Source: Clostridiaceae bacterium (lineage in GTDB: Bacteria > Bacillota > Clostridia > Lachnospirales > Lachnospiraceae). From it: a stretch of 64,000 bases of DNA. Below the pieces are notes generated by a model. The model did not search any database. It was not told the DNA's origin and saw nothing but the letters and a program-made list of their open reading frames with translations. A program made the position numbers and the translations under genes. Numbering within the stretch: position 1 is the first letter of the stretch; every line of letters starts with the position of its first letter. The stretch spans positions 310,001-374,000 of the forward strand of contig CABJBA010000003.1 of assembly GCA_902363735.1 (NCBI GenBank), written 5' to 3'. Below are positions 33,621-42,914 of the stretch, in pieces.

Positions 33621-35288
33621 CTACTTGGAACCTCCTTTCAATATCTGCTTTGCAATTTCTTCTCCGGATATCTGTCTGCCGTCATATTTCAAAATACTTT
33701 TATGGCATTCTATGCCTGTCTGCTCCCTTATAAGGGAAGCTAACTGGCCTGTGGCATTCTGTTCCACATTAATTAAGGTTCTGTCCTTCGCAAAAGCTTT
33801 CAGTTTTTCCTGAGGAAGGGGATAAACATCTCCAAACACCAAAGCCCCATAGCTTCCTTCTCCGTTTTTATTCAGCAGGGAAAGGGCTTCTTTGATAGGA
33901 CCATAAGTAGACCCCCAACCCAGAATAAGAGTTTTGCACTGTTCTTCACCCATAAATTCCGGCTCTGACAGTTCTTTCATAAGGCCATTTAATTTCCTCA
34001 TCCTCTTATCCACCATTTGATTCCTTACTTCTGCCGATTCCGTTATCCAGCCTCTTTCATCATGCTCATCACTGTCAGCGGCCACAAGATGGTTGGTCAG
34101 TCCCGGGATAAGTCTGGGGGAAATGCCGTCTTCCGTTATCCTGTAACGCAGATACTCCCCTTCTGCTTCCCTGGCATGGCTAATCAGTTCCAACCTGGAA
34201 GTGTCAAAGGGCTTTACACTGGCGGTTGTATCTCCAAGATACTGATCACTGAGGAGTATGACTGGAATCTGGTATTTTTCTGCCAGGTTAAGCGCCCGGA
34301 AGGTCTGATAAAAAGCATCTTCATGATTTCTCAATGCTATAACCATTCTGGGAAATTCCCCCTGTGATGCGGAAATAACGAACTTTAAATCACTTTGCTC
34401 TGTTCTTGTAGGCAGACCGGTCGCTGGACCAGGCCTCTGGACATCTACAGCCACCAGCGGAATTTCTGCAATACCGGAAAATCCCAGAGCTTCCACCTTC
34501 AGGCAGAAACCGCCTCCGCTGGTCCCGGTCATAGCTCTTGCTCCCGCATAAGAAGCACCTAATGCCATATTGACTGCAGCAATCTCATCTTCCGCCTGCT
34601 CCACCACAATTCCCGCCTCGTATCCTACAGAAGCCAGATATTCCATAACAGCAGTAGAAGGAGACATGGGATAAGCGGAATAAAATTTAAGTCCTCCGGC
34701 CACCGCACCAAGTCCCAGTGCTTTGCTGCCTGAAATGAGCATGTAATCCTTATATTGGCCATCCAGATGCTTAAATTTTGCTTCAAGAGATGTATATCCT
34801 GCTTCAGCCGCCTTGACATTTACCTCAAGAATCTCTTTCTTCATGACACCAGACATCACTTCTTCCATATATGTAAACGGCTCACCAAAGAGTTTCAATA
34901 CTGCGCCCACTGCCACACTGCCGGAAGCCTTTCCATTCCCAAGTTCTTTAGCTATTTTATTCATGGGAAGCTTAATAACTCTGGAATCGTCATCAGAATA
35001 AGCAAAGCTGCTGTCACACAAAATAAATCCATTGGGCGTCAATTTATGTTTATGCAAATCAATGGTTTCCTCATTCAAGGCAATTATGCCGTCCAAAACA
35101 TCGCTGTGTGAGGTTATTTCCTCTGTTCCGAAACGAAGCAGGGAAAAATTATGTCCACCGCGCACCCGGGACATGAAGTCTCTGGTGGTATAGATATAAT
35201 AGCCGGAATGCTTCAGCAGCTTTTCCAGAATTGTGACCATGGTGTCAATGCCCTGCCCGGCAGCACCGCCAATCAGTATATTATACAT
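33621..35288 (-). CDS. korA: 2-oxoacid:ferredoxin oxidoreductase, fused gamma-alpha subunit
   Basis: The 555-residue protein has an AAAGGAGG site. The gamma domain comes first (about 1-185, G-G-A-A-G-Q-G-I-D and R-V-R-G-G-H-N), then the alpha pyrimidine-binding domain (Y-P-M-S-P-S-T, E-A-E-like E-Q-A-E-D-E, M-T-G-T-S-G-G-G-F) and a C-terminal transketolase-like domain. It is translated together with the beta subunit. The promoter upstream is of the ordinary housekeeping type. Confidence 0.92.
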   Translation of the reverse strand: MYNILIGGAAGQGIDTMVTILEKLLKHSGYYIYTTRDFMSRVRGGHNFSLLRFGTEEITSHSDVLDGIIALNEETIDLHKHKLTPNGFILCDSSFAYSDDDSRVIKLPMNKIAKELGNGKASGSVAVGAVLKLFGEPFTYMEEVMSGVMKKEILEVNVKAAEAGYTSLEAKFKHLDGQYKDYMLISGSKALGLGAVAGGLKFYSAYPMSPSTAVMEYLASVGYEAGIVVEQAEDEIAAVNMALGASYAGARAMTGTSGGGFCLKVEALGFSGIAEIPLVAVDVQRPGPATGLPTRTEQSDLKFVISASQGEFPRMVIALRNHEDAFYQTFRALNLAEKYQIPVILLSDQYLGDTTASVKPFDTSRLELISHAREAEGEYLRYRITEDGISPRLIPGLTNHLVAADSDEHDERGWITESAEVRNQMVDKRMRKLNGLMKELSEPEFMGEEQCKTLILGWGSTYGPIKEALSLLNKNGEGSYGALVFGDVYPLPQEKLKAFAKDRTLINVEQNATGQLASLIREQTGIECHKSILKYDGRQISGEEIAKQILKGGSK

Positions 35289-35316
35289 AAACTATCCTCC
35301 TTTTAAATTTTGACTA

Positions 35317-35345
35317 ATTATACTTTATTTTTTCTTTATTTTCAA
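35317..35345 (-). promoter_or_regulatory. Promoter for korA-korB
   Basis: On the minus strand TTGAAA and TATAAT are separated by exactly 17 bp, ending 29 bp before the korA start codon. Confidence 0.65.
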
Positions 35346-35689
35346 TGCTTTTCTTGATATGTACAAAACATTTGTATTATGCCGTTCAATCTTCTGTTTA
35401 TTGTAATGAAATATTCAAAAATATATATTTTAACAAATTAATTATCGCATCTGATCAGGAAGTTTTTCTTTTATTCCCCGGAATCAAAGGCTTTCTGATA
35501 TTCTGGTGCAACATAAAAATTGACATATTTAAATATTCATATTATGAATCTTGCCATTCCAACTTTGGTGGAAATAAAGGTTCTGTCTTTTGTTTTACTT
35601 TCCATTTAATACATTTTCCTGTCTCTTCAGGACCAGGCTCAAAAAATACACTTTGGAAACAAATTATAGCTTGGTTAATATACTATAGT

Positions 35690-35753
35690 AGGTGGTTGTG
35701 AAAATCATTTGAAAGCAGACATTTATACAACATTCAGAATTTTGCGACCACCT
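35690..35753 (+). other. 5' untranslated stem-loop of the DUF4183 gene
   Basis: AGGTGGT at 35690 pairs with ACCACCT at 35747-35753, and the pairing continues inward through G-U pairs to about 14 bp with a 36-nt loop. It sits just downstream of a -10-like TATACTATA (35679-35687) and ends 15-16 nt before the GGAAA ribosome site. A 5' hairpin of this type can stabilise an mRNA. Confidence 0.55.
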
Positions 35754-35782
35754 GAAAAGATAAACAGAAAGGAAATTAAATA

Positions 35783-36163
35783 ATGGCTACACAATTATTC
35801 AAACTTGTAATAGATGCTACTACTACAACTGATACAGATATTAATCCTGCAGTTGATAAATACTTTTATGAACTGAGAGAAGATGAAAGGGCCGGTGATA
35901 CGATTACTATCCCAGCTACTCAATTCTCAGATAATGATGGTAATATCATGACAGGTAATCTTACAACTGCAGCTGCAGATAATGGATACTACCTCTTATT
36001 TATTAATGGCGTATTACAGCAGTCAAGTTTGTATACAGTTAGCGGCGATGGCTCTCAGGTTGTTATTACTGATGCAACCACCGTTCCTGTTGGCGCACCA
36101 ATTGCCTTAGTTGTAAACAACTTTGCTCCAGTATCTGATTCTACAACCACAGTAACCACTTAA
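35783..36163 (+). CDS. DUF4183 domain protein, probable spore-surface protein
   Basis: The 126-residue protein is rich in threonine and acidic residues, without a signal peptide. The DUF4183 core is recognisable from [21 protein letters not shown] and the following Y-T-V. The family occurs in spore-forming Bacillus and Clostridia, where members are linked to the exosporium or spore coat. The same core occurs three times in the large protein encoded next. It is monocistronic with a 5' stem-loop and a perfect terminator. Confidence 0.82.
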   Translation: MATQLFKLVIDATTTTDTDINPAVDKYFYELREDERAGDTITIPATQFSDNDGNIMTGNLTTAAADNGYYLLFINGVLQQSSLYTVSGDGSQVVITDATTVPVGAPIALVVNNFAPVSDSTTTVTT

Positions 36164-36176
36164 CTAATATATTTTT

Positions 36177-36206
36177 GGATGTGTAATCATTTACACATCC
36201 TTTTTC
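36177..36206 (+). terminator. Intrinsic terminator of the DUF4183 gene
   Basis: GGATGTGTAA and TTACACATCC form a perfect 10-bp stem with a 4-nt loop, followed by TTTTTCTTTT. Confidence 0.92.
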
Positions 36207-36235
36207 TTTTAATGATTTCTAATTTCATAAAAAGA

Positions 36236-36263
36236 ACTTATTTTTTATCGTATACATAGGATA
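36236..36263 (+). promoter_or_regulatory. Candidate sigma-K-type promoter of the spore-surface operon
   Basis: AC at 36236-36237 and CATAGGATA at 36255-36263 match the sigma-K pattern AC-N16/17-CATA-N3-TA with a spacing of 17. It lies 37 bp before the GTG start of the mosaic gene. Mother-cell expression late in sporulation would fit the gene products. Confidence 0.45.
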
Positions 36264-36299
36264 GTATAATAGTATATTGTTATTTTTGGAGTGATAGCT

Positions 36300-39233
36300 G
36301 TGTTTTCTGAAAAAATATTACATGGAGATGTATATCAATATAATGCTTTGTCTGATGGCATAAAAAAAATTTACACAAGCAATGATGAACTCAAAGAATA
36401 TGGGAACAGAGGTATCCTCAATCCGGATAGTGTTTCTTACTTTAATTTGTTTATTAACGGAGTGTTGCAGTCAAAAAGTAACTATGAACTTCAAAAAGAT
36501 ATTCTTGTTCTAAAAACCGAAGATATTCCTATAACAGGCTCCACCATTATCATCTTTTTTGTTACCTTTAAAGATGAAGAATTCACTGAACTGAACTTTG
36601 CTGAAGCAGCAGGAACAATACCTTCAGGCCATATTTCCATTGAACCTGTAACAGATGTAGGTGTCACTATAAAGGATCCTATACCATCTCACCTGGAATT
36701 GGAAAAGGTCATTAAAACCATGCCTGATTTTGTTGTGACCGGCTATATTACTTGCTGGGAATTTTTGTTGACAGTAAATAATACAGGCAGTATACCTATC
36801 AGCAATATTGTTGTAACCGATCAGATCCTATTGGATTCTATCATAAATATAGAAAACGTATACTCATCTCATGGTAATATTTTAATCAATGAAGGGGTTA
36901 TTAACTGGAATATAGGAATGATAGATGCCGGAGAATCTGCCACTGCAATGCTTAAGGTAGAGGGGTACTTTCGTGCCAGCGGTCTCCGGTGCATCAGCAG
37001 TGGATTTGCAGCTGGAAACAGTCTTTTAGGACCCATGAAAACAGATATTATATGTACATCTCCAATAAACGTTGGAAAAGGATTAAATCTTAACAAAACC
37101 ACTACGTCAGGCTCTTTAAAAGTAAATGTAAAAAAGGATGACACTTGGAGAATAGAAATAAATTTATTCAATCTTAGTGATAATGACATATTTGATATTT
37201 TTGTTGAGGATCTTTTGCTTATTGATGATATTAATTGTGTTAAATTTATCAGTATATCTCATGGAACTGCTGTTTTAGAAGATAATAAGATTCTTTGGAA
37301 AATAGATATGTTAGAAAAGTCAGAGAACTCAATATTAGTTGCAGACATCACCGGTTCATTTTCCACTGATGGACTCAGAGGCCTGGATGTTGCTTCAGGA
37401 ATTGGTCATGTAAATACAGGTAAATTATTTACAAATACATCACGCGATTTTCAAATTATTGTATTACCAGCCACTGAACTGGTGAAAAAAGAATTACTAG
37501 TGCAAAATTGTATCTTAAACAATTTTTTAAATACACCTCTTAATCAAGTAAAACAATGGTGTTTTTCTCTAAAAATCTCTAATCTTTCAAATGAGGTTTT
37601 TAAAAATATTATTGTGACAGATTATATCCTGTTTGACAAGCTTCATTGTGTAAGTACAAAATCCGTATCTTCAGGTCAGGTTTCTTTCTCTGATAACCTT
37701 ATTATCTGGAATATTGAGGAACTTCTTCCCTGCAGTTCATTGACAGCTACCTTTAAGGTGGAAGGCTCTTTCCACACGACCGGACTGCGTTCTCTCAGCA
37801 GAGCTATCGGTACGGCTTTAACCCAAAATCCAGACTCTTGTATTATATCAAACATATCTTCAGGATCGTCAATCAAAGTTTGTGGTTGTAAACATAAGAA
37901 AAAAAGAATATGTGTTGTGGGCAAGGCCTTTCCGCAATATAAACAAAAATATTGCGTTAAAGACATCTGTGTGGATATGGAAGACTATGATTTTAAAAGT
38001 ATTGCTTTCAAACCCGGAGTCATCATGGAAAACACTCTGAAAATCACCGACCTGGAAGATAAATCAAATTATAAAAAAGTCAACTTTTTCTTAAAACTGC
38101 CTTTTGAAATAACAACTGAACATAACACGATAATCGAAGGATGTCTGTCAAATATAGAACAAAACATTATTATGCTTTTTCCTGAATCGGAGACTGACTT
38201 ATCCTCTTATGTTGTGGTGGAAACCAGTTCAAAACTTTTAGAGTATTCTATTGAACCAGACGGACAGATGATGTTCTCATCAAAAACATATATTATCATT
38301 AAATCAGCAGAACATGCAAAGGAATTAATTATTGAAAAAAAACATCTGGAAAATCCAGCTAAGGTTCTCAGAGATAACCAATGTGCAGATATATTCGGTA
38401 ATCTGACCATTAAAAAACAAATCATATCAGGGCCTTTAGAAGTCAGCAACAATAGCCCTAACACCTGGAACATTCAAATTAAGATAACTAATAACGGATA
38501 TGGGCCGGTCGGCAATATAGTTATGACAGATCATCTGCTGTTAAATGATTTAGTAGATTTTCAGATTATCAGCCTCACGAAAGGAAACGTATCCAGGGAG
38601 AACAATCAGATAATCTGGAATATAGGAACTTTAAATTCTTTTAACACGGCGGTAATGACAGCGGTAGTTACCGGAGTCTTTTATAGCAAAGGAAATCGGA
38701 TTCTAGATGCAGAAAATCATCAATATAATACAATGTCCGATGGAGTGAAAAAGGAGTTTACTAACGATGATGAGCTGCTTGTATATGGCGGCCACGGCAT
38801 ACCTGATCCAAATAACGTATCTTTTTTCAGTCTCTTTATTAACGGAGTATTACAGCCAGAACCCGTATATACAGTAGAACCGGGGCTTTTAATTCTAAAA
38901 ACTTCAAACGCGCCTCAAGAAGGAGTACCAATCACTCTTGAATATTTAATCATAAAAGACAATGACGGCAAGCTTTTAAAAGCAGAATCATATCAATATA
39001 ATGCGCTTGCAGATGGAGGGAAAACTTATACAAATTCCGATGAATTGACTATGTATGGTGACAAAGGCATTCTTGACCCCAAACAAACTTCCTATCAAAA
39101 TCTTTTTGTAAATGGAGTTAAACAACCGGAGATCAATTATATAGTTAAAGAAGGGTTGCTTATATTAAGAATAGAACATGCACCTGCAAAAGAAGTTCCT
39201 ATCACAATACAATTTATATCTCTATTCGCATAA
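36300..39233 (+). CDS. Large DUF4183/DUF11 mosaic protein, probable spore-surface protein
   Basis: The protein has 977 residues from a GTG placed 8 bp after GGAG. Domain order: DUF4183 unit (about 1-100, N-L-F-I-N-G-V-L-Q); three DUF11-like beta-sandwich repeats (about 130-215, 262-350, 395-485; each ends in I-x-W-x-I/N-I and a G-x-F-x-T/S-x-G-L-R turn); a linker segment with C-G-C-K-H-K-K-K and about 150 residues of different character; a fourth DUF11-like repeat (about 695-780); and two more DUF4183 units (about 785-870 and 880-977). There is no signal peptide or membrane anchor, as in mother-cell-made spore proteins. It begins an operon with the two following genes. Confidence 0.82.
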   Translation: MFSEKILHGDVYQYNALSDGIKKIYTSNDELKEYGNRGILNPDSVSYFNLFINGVLQSKSNYELQKDILVLKTEDIPITGSTIIIFFVTFKDEEFTELNFAEAAGTIPSGHISIEPVTDVGVTIKDPIPSHLELEKVIKTMPDFVVTGYITCWEFLLTVNNTGSIPISNIVVTDQILLDSIINIENVYSSHGNILINEGVINWNIGMIDAGESATAMLKVEGYFRASGLRCISSGFAAGNSLLGPMKTDIICTSPINVGKGLNLNKTTTSGSLKVNVKKDDTWRIEINLFNLSDNDIFDIFVEDLLLIDDINCVKFISISHGTAVLEDNKILWKIDMLEKSENSILVADITGSFSTDGLRGLDVASGIGHVNTGKLFTNTSRDFQIIVLPATELVKKELLVQNCILNNFLNTPLNQVKQWCFSLKISNLSNEVFKNIIVTDYILFDKLHCVSTKSVSSGQVSFSDNLIIWNIEELLPCSSLTATFKVEGSFHTTGLRSLSRAIGTALTQNPDSCIISNISSGSSIKVCGCKHKKKRICVVGKAFPQYKQKYCVKDICVDMEDYDFKSIAFKPGVIMENTLKITDLEDKSNYKKVNFFLKLPFEITTEHNTIIEGCLSNIEQNIIMLFPESETDLSSYVVVETSSKLLEYSIEPDGQMMFSSKTYIIIKSAEHAKELIIEKKHLENPAKVLRDNQCADIFGNLTIKKQIISGPLEVSNNSPNTWNIQIKITNNGYGPVGNIVMTDHLLLNDLVDFQIISLTKGNVSRENNQIIWNIGTLNSFNTAVMTAVVTGVFYSKGNRILDAENHQYNTMSDGVKKEFTNDDELLVYGGHGIPDPNNVSFFSLFINGVLQPEPVYTVEPGLLILKTSNAPQEGVPITLEYLIIKDNDGKLLKAESYQYNALADGGKTYTNSDELTMYGDKGILDPKQTSYQNLFVNGVKQPEINYIVKEGLLILRIEHAPAKEVPITIQFISLFA

Positions 39234-39274
39234 ATCAAATGTTTTAACTAAAAAAATATATAGGAGTTTTATCA

Positions 39275-39649
39275 ATGGACAATAACACAAAGCTAATGAG
39301 CATTGTTTTTAATTTGGAAGAAAACCCTTTATTTACAAGAGAATATGCTTCTGATATTGTCTTGTTCCAGACGTTTTCTACCATTCAGACTAATACCACA
39401 GTCTGGACGCCGGATTCCGGCAAAAGTATATTTCTTACAGCATTTCAGGTTTCAGCTTCCACTCCCTTAAGCATTCAACTGAGGCGGGGAAGTAATAACC
39501 CTTTTTTGTCAATAATTCTTACAACCACACTGGCTTCTTATGGAGAAAGCTATTCTTCTCCAATTAAGTTTAACCCCAATGAAATAATCTCTGTCAACAC
39601 AAGTGCTGCGGGAACTGTAAATATTTCCCTCATGGGCTATGAATTTTAA
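39275..39649 (+). CDS. Small beta-rich protein of the spore-surface operon
   Basis: The 124-residue protein has an AGGAG site. It is rich in Ser, Thr, Asn and hydrophobic residues in alternating strand-like patterns. The core W-T-P-D-S-G-K-S-I-F-L-T-A-F-Q-V-S-A and the end N-I-S-L-M-G-Y-E-F recur in the next protein, so the two are paralogues. I recognise no named family. It lies 41 bp after the mosaic gene on the same transcript. Confidence 0.75.
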   Translation: MDNNTKLMSIVFNLEENPLFTREYASDIVLFQTFSTIQTNTTVWTPDSGKSIFLTAFQVSASTPLSIQLRRGSNNPFLSIILTTTLASYGESYSSPIKFNPNEIISVNTSAAGTVNISLMGYEF

Positions 39650-39678
39650 AACTTAATAAAACATAGAAGGAGGGTTGT

Positions 39679-40572
39679 ATGACGAAACAAATTATTCAAA
39701 AAAGCAACAGCTTGTTACAAGATAACCAACAATTAAAAATAACCCTGGAAGAAAGCTCGAATATGATCAAGTACGATAGTTTTGGTATTTTATCTGTAAA
39801 AAAGAGCATTTGGGTTCCGGAGCCTCAGAAAAGCATTCTTCTTACTGCAGTGGAGGTATCGGCTCCGCTGGATATCTCCATTATACTAAGTGATGGTAAC
39901 AATAATTTTCTTTCTCTGAGAACAACGGAACTCCTCAGTACCATAAGTCAGCGTTTCTCTTCCGCTTATAAGCTTATAACCAATAATACCCTTATGATCA
40001 GCACAGCTGATGAAAAAATAAAATGTAATAATTCCGGTGCTGCCAATGCAACACAGGTTGCCTATAATAGCAGAAGCGATTTTAGTAATGTTAATAATGC
40101 TGTCGGACTTGCTAACGGAAGCCTTGCTGTTTTAACTTCAGCCGTACTCGCTCAAACCAGGGGAAGGATTATTTTAGGATATAGTCTGCTGCCATCAAAC
40201 TATACCCACTTAGAAATTACAAGTGTTGTGATTAAATTTTACTGCCGCCTCAGTCTGACCCTGGCAGTGGGAGTCAGTTCAATGATACTCTACTGGCGTC
40301 CTAATTCTCAGGATAACTGGACCGAATTACAGCAAATGAACATTTCCTTACTGGGATCCATTGATTATTTAACAACTCCTGCCACATATAATATAACAAA
40401 TGCAGTACGGCAGGCTCCAAATCCCTGGGAAATCATCAATAATATGCAGACATCATTTGTAGGAACTCACACCGGACTGGGTATTGGAAATGCAGTTCAG
40501 CTGGATGCAGTGGAAGTTGAAATCTGTATGTCAGGCATAAACAAAATTACTCTGTTTGGCTACGAAGTTTAA
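39679..40572 (+). CDS. Paralogue of the upstream protein with a nested second domain
   Basis: The 297-residue protein has a GGAGG site. Residues about 35-115 align with the preceding protein (W-V-P-E-P-Q-K-S-I-L-L-T-A-V-E-V-S-A), and the last strand I-T-L-F-G-Y-E-V is also shared, but about 165 residues are inserted between them. The insert carries N-A-T-Q-V-A-Y-N-S and T-S-V-V-I-K-F-Y-C and looks like a second beta domain. No signal peptide. The function is unknown; a spore-surface role is inferred from the operon. Confidence 0.75.
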   Translation: MTKQIIQKSNSLLQDNQQLKITLEESSNMIKYDSFGILSVKKSIWVPEPQKSILLTAVEVSAPLDISIILSDGNNNFLSLRTTELLSTISQRFSSAYKLITNNTLMISTADEKIKCNNSGAANATQVAYNSRSDFSNVNNAVGLANGSLAVLTSAVLAQTRGRIILGYSLLPSNYTHLEITSVVIKFYCRLSLTLAVGVSSMILYWRPNSQDNWTELQQMNISLLGSIDYLTTPATYNITNAVRQAPNPWEIINNMQTSFVGTHTGLGIGNAVQLDAVEVEICMSGINKITLFGYEV

Positions 40573-40576
40573 TTAG

Positions 40577-41386
40577 TTAAAAGGATGCGAAAACACAGAT
40601 GCTGAAAATATTATAAATATTAATTCCAATAATCAATATCATCAGGGCAATAAACAGTTCTTCCACTGCTCTGGAACTAATTTTTTTACTGATTCCATGT
40701 CCTGCCATACCTCCCAGAATTCCGCCCGCCACCATAAGCACAAGCATGAATACAGAATACTCCGGCACTGTTTTTGTAGCTATTATACTAATCAGGCTGG
40801 TTATCTGGGAAATCCATATTATATACAGAGAATTCTGGGCAGCAGCCTTAGTATTCATAGAGAAAAAATAAAACAAAACCACCAGGTTCACCGGCCCTCC
40901 CCCAATTCCCAGAAAAGAGGAAAGGAGTCCCAGTACCAGACCAATGCTCATACAGGCCAACGGACGCCTTAACCTATGAGTGTGAATTTGTCCTTTTTTT
41001 ATGGTATAGATAAGCGTAGCCACAGTTACCGCCAGCAGACAGGAAGCCTGAACAGCTCCAATCAAATCTTGATCAGCAAAAAATCCTGATATAAACTGAA
41101 ACAACCATTTTCCCAAGACACCCCCAAAGGCTGCCCCAACAGCCATAGGGGGCCCGGTTACCGGATCCACCAGGAGTTCTCCTGATACTTTGTTCTTTAT
41201 CATAGAATAACAGCTCATTCCAAGCACGGTACAGCCCGACAAAAAGCTGATTGACGATACACTTAATACTCCAAAAGCATCCAGGACAGGCTTGATGATA
41301 ATTCCTCCGCCTATTCCGCAAACCGCACCTGCTGCGGAAGCAAAAAAACTTACCAGCCAAAACAATACATACAAATATCCAGCCAT
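40577..41386 (-). CDS. TauE/SafE family sulfite exporter
   Basis: The 269-residue protein has an AGGAGAGG site and about eight membrane helices. The two-fold glycine motifs G-I-G-G-G-I-I-I-K-P and F-L-G-I-G-G-G-P-V-N are typical of TauE/SafE transporters, which export sulfite, sulfoacetate or similar anions. It follows the sulfatase gene by 53 bp on the same strand, so it can remove the sulfur anion released inside the cell. Confidence 0.9.
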   Translation of the reverse strand: MAGYLYVLFWLVSFFASAAGAVCGIGGGIIIKPVLDAFGVLSVSSISFLSGCTVLGMSCYSMIKNKVSGELLVDPVTGPPMAVGAAFGGVLGKWLFQFISGFFADQDLIGAVQASCLLAVTVATLIYTIKKGQIHTHRLRRPLACMSIGLVLGLLSSFLGIGGGPVNLVVLFYFFSMNTKAAAQNSLYIIWISQITSLISIIATKTVPEYSVFMLVLMVAGGILGGMAGHGISKKISSRAVEELFIALMILIIGINIYNIFSICVFASF

Positions 41387-41438
41387 AACCTCTCCTGTAT
41401 TTTATTTCCATCTCTCGTCTTCCAGTGGTTTTTAACGC

Positions 41439-42896
41439 TCACATCCCAAGACGGACATACTGTTCGTCAGGTGCATCATTTTCTCTCATCAGCGCCTTGA
41501 TCTGCTCTATCATTTTCTTCTCGATATTTGGATTCTGAATAGGTTCCATCTGATACGGATCCTGCTGTAAATCATACAGCGCAGTTTCCGGTGGGTTTTT
41601 TATTGAAGTATCTCCTGACGTGTCTTCGATGGAAACAATCTTCATGACCGGAGTCTCTTTGGTAAATGAAAATCCAGGGCTCCATTCCATGGTCCGCATC
41701 TCTTTCGGTGAAAACCGACAGCGCATATGAGTGGGCATCTGCGTGTAGTGATAAAGAGGGCTGTTATCGGCTACGGGACTTCGCATATAAACATAACGGC
41801 CATCCGTGATATTGACCTGCCCTCCGAACATTCCGAACAGGGCATAATCTCTTACAGGCTCATCCTTAAGTATTACAGGCGTTAAGTTCTTTCCCTGCAT
41901 ATCTCCAGTTGGTTTCTGCCCGAAGAAATCCAGCAGAGATACGGATAAATCAATATTCTGAACCAGCGAATTTCTCCGCTCTCCACAGATTCCAAACCTG
42001 GGATCCCAGACAAAGAGAGGAATATGAACCGTCTCATTATACCAGGGATGAACACTTTTGGCCCAAAGGTCATGCTCTCCCAAAAGAAATCCATGATCTG
42101 TATTCACAATCACCATGGTGTCCTTCCACATATCGTTGTCATCCATAAAATCCAGAAATCTTCCAAGGTAGGCATCACACATGGAAAGAAGTGCGGCATA
42201 TTCATACCGGCAATGCTCCACCTGCTCTCTGGTTTCCCGCACCTCCCGGTACTCAGGCCAGTCGAATTGGGGACCGCCATACCGGTGAGGGTATAAGTCC
42301 TTATATTTCTCTGTGGTATAAAATGGTTCATGGGGATCAAAGCATTCCCAATGAAGAAACCAGTTGTCTTCTTCCCTGTTCTTCTCAATAAAATCCAGCC
42401 CCAATTGAAATATCTGAGCTAAAGGATGCTTTTCTTCACTGTCCGTATAGGTCCGGTTTACCAGATCCTGCCTCCACATACGACCTAAATGCTCTGGCAC
42501 TTCAGGATCTTTCACCTGCCCTTTCCAGCAGTCACCTTCCTGTCCCCGGACGATCTCCCATGAATGAAAGCGGTTATGGTATGTACCTCCACCATCCTCC
42601 CAGTAATGCTGATGGTCACTGATCATATGTGTATAGACCCCTTTCTGGCTCAGCATTTCCGGTACTGAATCATCAAAAGGCTCCAGAGGTCCCCAGCCAC
42701 GGTGAAGGAAATTATAACGGCCTGTGTGCAGTTCTCTTCTGGCTGGCATACAGGGAAGACTTCCGGCATAACAGTTGTCAAAAGTAATGGTCTTTTCTGA
42801 TAATCTCTTAAAATTTGGAGTTTGGGTCCAATCACATCCATAAGGAGACAGCATTCTGCGATTGAGCGTATCAAACAGTAACATTATTGCTTTCAT
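41439..42896 (-). CDS. Type I (formylglycine) sulfatase, cytoplasmic
   Basis: The 485-residue protein has a GGAAGG site. Cys49 in C-M-P-A-R-R-E-L-H-T-G-R is the formylglycine position (C-x-P-x-R). Metal ligands include L-L-F-D-T-L near the start, N-T-D-H-G-F and the histidine region S-D-H-Q-H. There is no signal peptide, so the substrate must be imported first. The maturase that modifies the cysteine (anSME) is not in the window. It is preceded by a Tau/Ssu-type importer and followed by a TauE/SafE exporter. The organic sulfate substrate is unknown. Confidence 0.92.
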   Translation of the reverse strand: MKAIMLLFDTLNRRMLSPYGCDWTQTPNFKRLSEKTITFDNCYAGSLPCMPARRELHTGRYNFLHRGWGPLEPFDDSVPEMLSQKGVYTHMISDHQHYWEDGGGTYHNRFHSWEIVRGQEGDCWKGQVKDPEVPEHLGRMWRQDLVNRTYTDSEEKHPLAQIFQLGLDFIEKNREEDNWFLHWECFDPHEPFYTTEKYKDLYPHRYGGPQFDWPEYREVRETREQVEHCRYEYAALLSMCDAYLGRFLDFMDDNDMWKDTMVIVNTDHGFLLGEHDLWAKSVHPWYNETVHIPLFVWDPRFGICGERRNSLVQNIDLSVSLLDFFGQKPTGDMQGKNLTPVILKDEPVRDYALFGMFGGQVNITDGRYVYMRSPVADNSPLYHYTQMPTHMRCRFSPKEMRTMEWSPGFSFTKETPVMKIVSIEDTSGDTSIKNPPETALYDLQQDPYQMEPIQNPNIEKKMIEQIKALMRENDAPDEQYVRLGM

Positions 42897-42914
42897 ACTT
42901 GCATTCCTTCCTGT

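Larger units (their letters stand above)
35289..35782. other. 494-bp intergenic region upstream of the DUF4183 gene
   Basis: It contains the korA promoter, a long A+T-rich stretch, and a stem-loop before the DUF4183 gene. On the minus strand 35542-35682 reads as an open frame without a start codon (ending K-L-E-W-Q-D-S), possibly a gene remnant. The + strand frame at 35345-35701 has no ribosome site or recognisable domain and is not called. Confidence 0.5.

Noticed and set aside
35345..35701. 118-codon frame on the + strand in the long intergenic region
   Set aside because: Rich in F, Y, I and C as expected from A+T-rich noncoding DNA, no ribosome site, and overlaps the korA promoter and the 5' stem-loop of the next gene.
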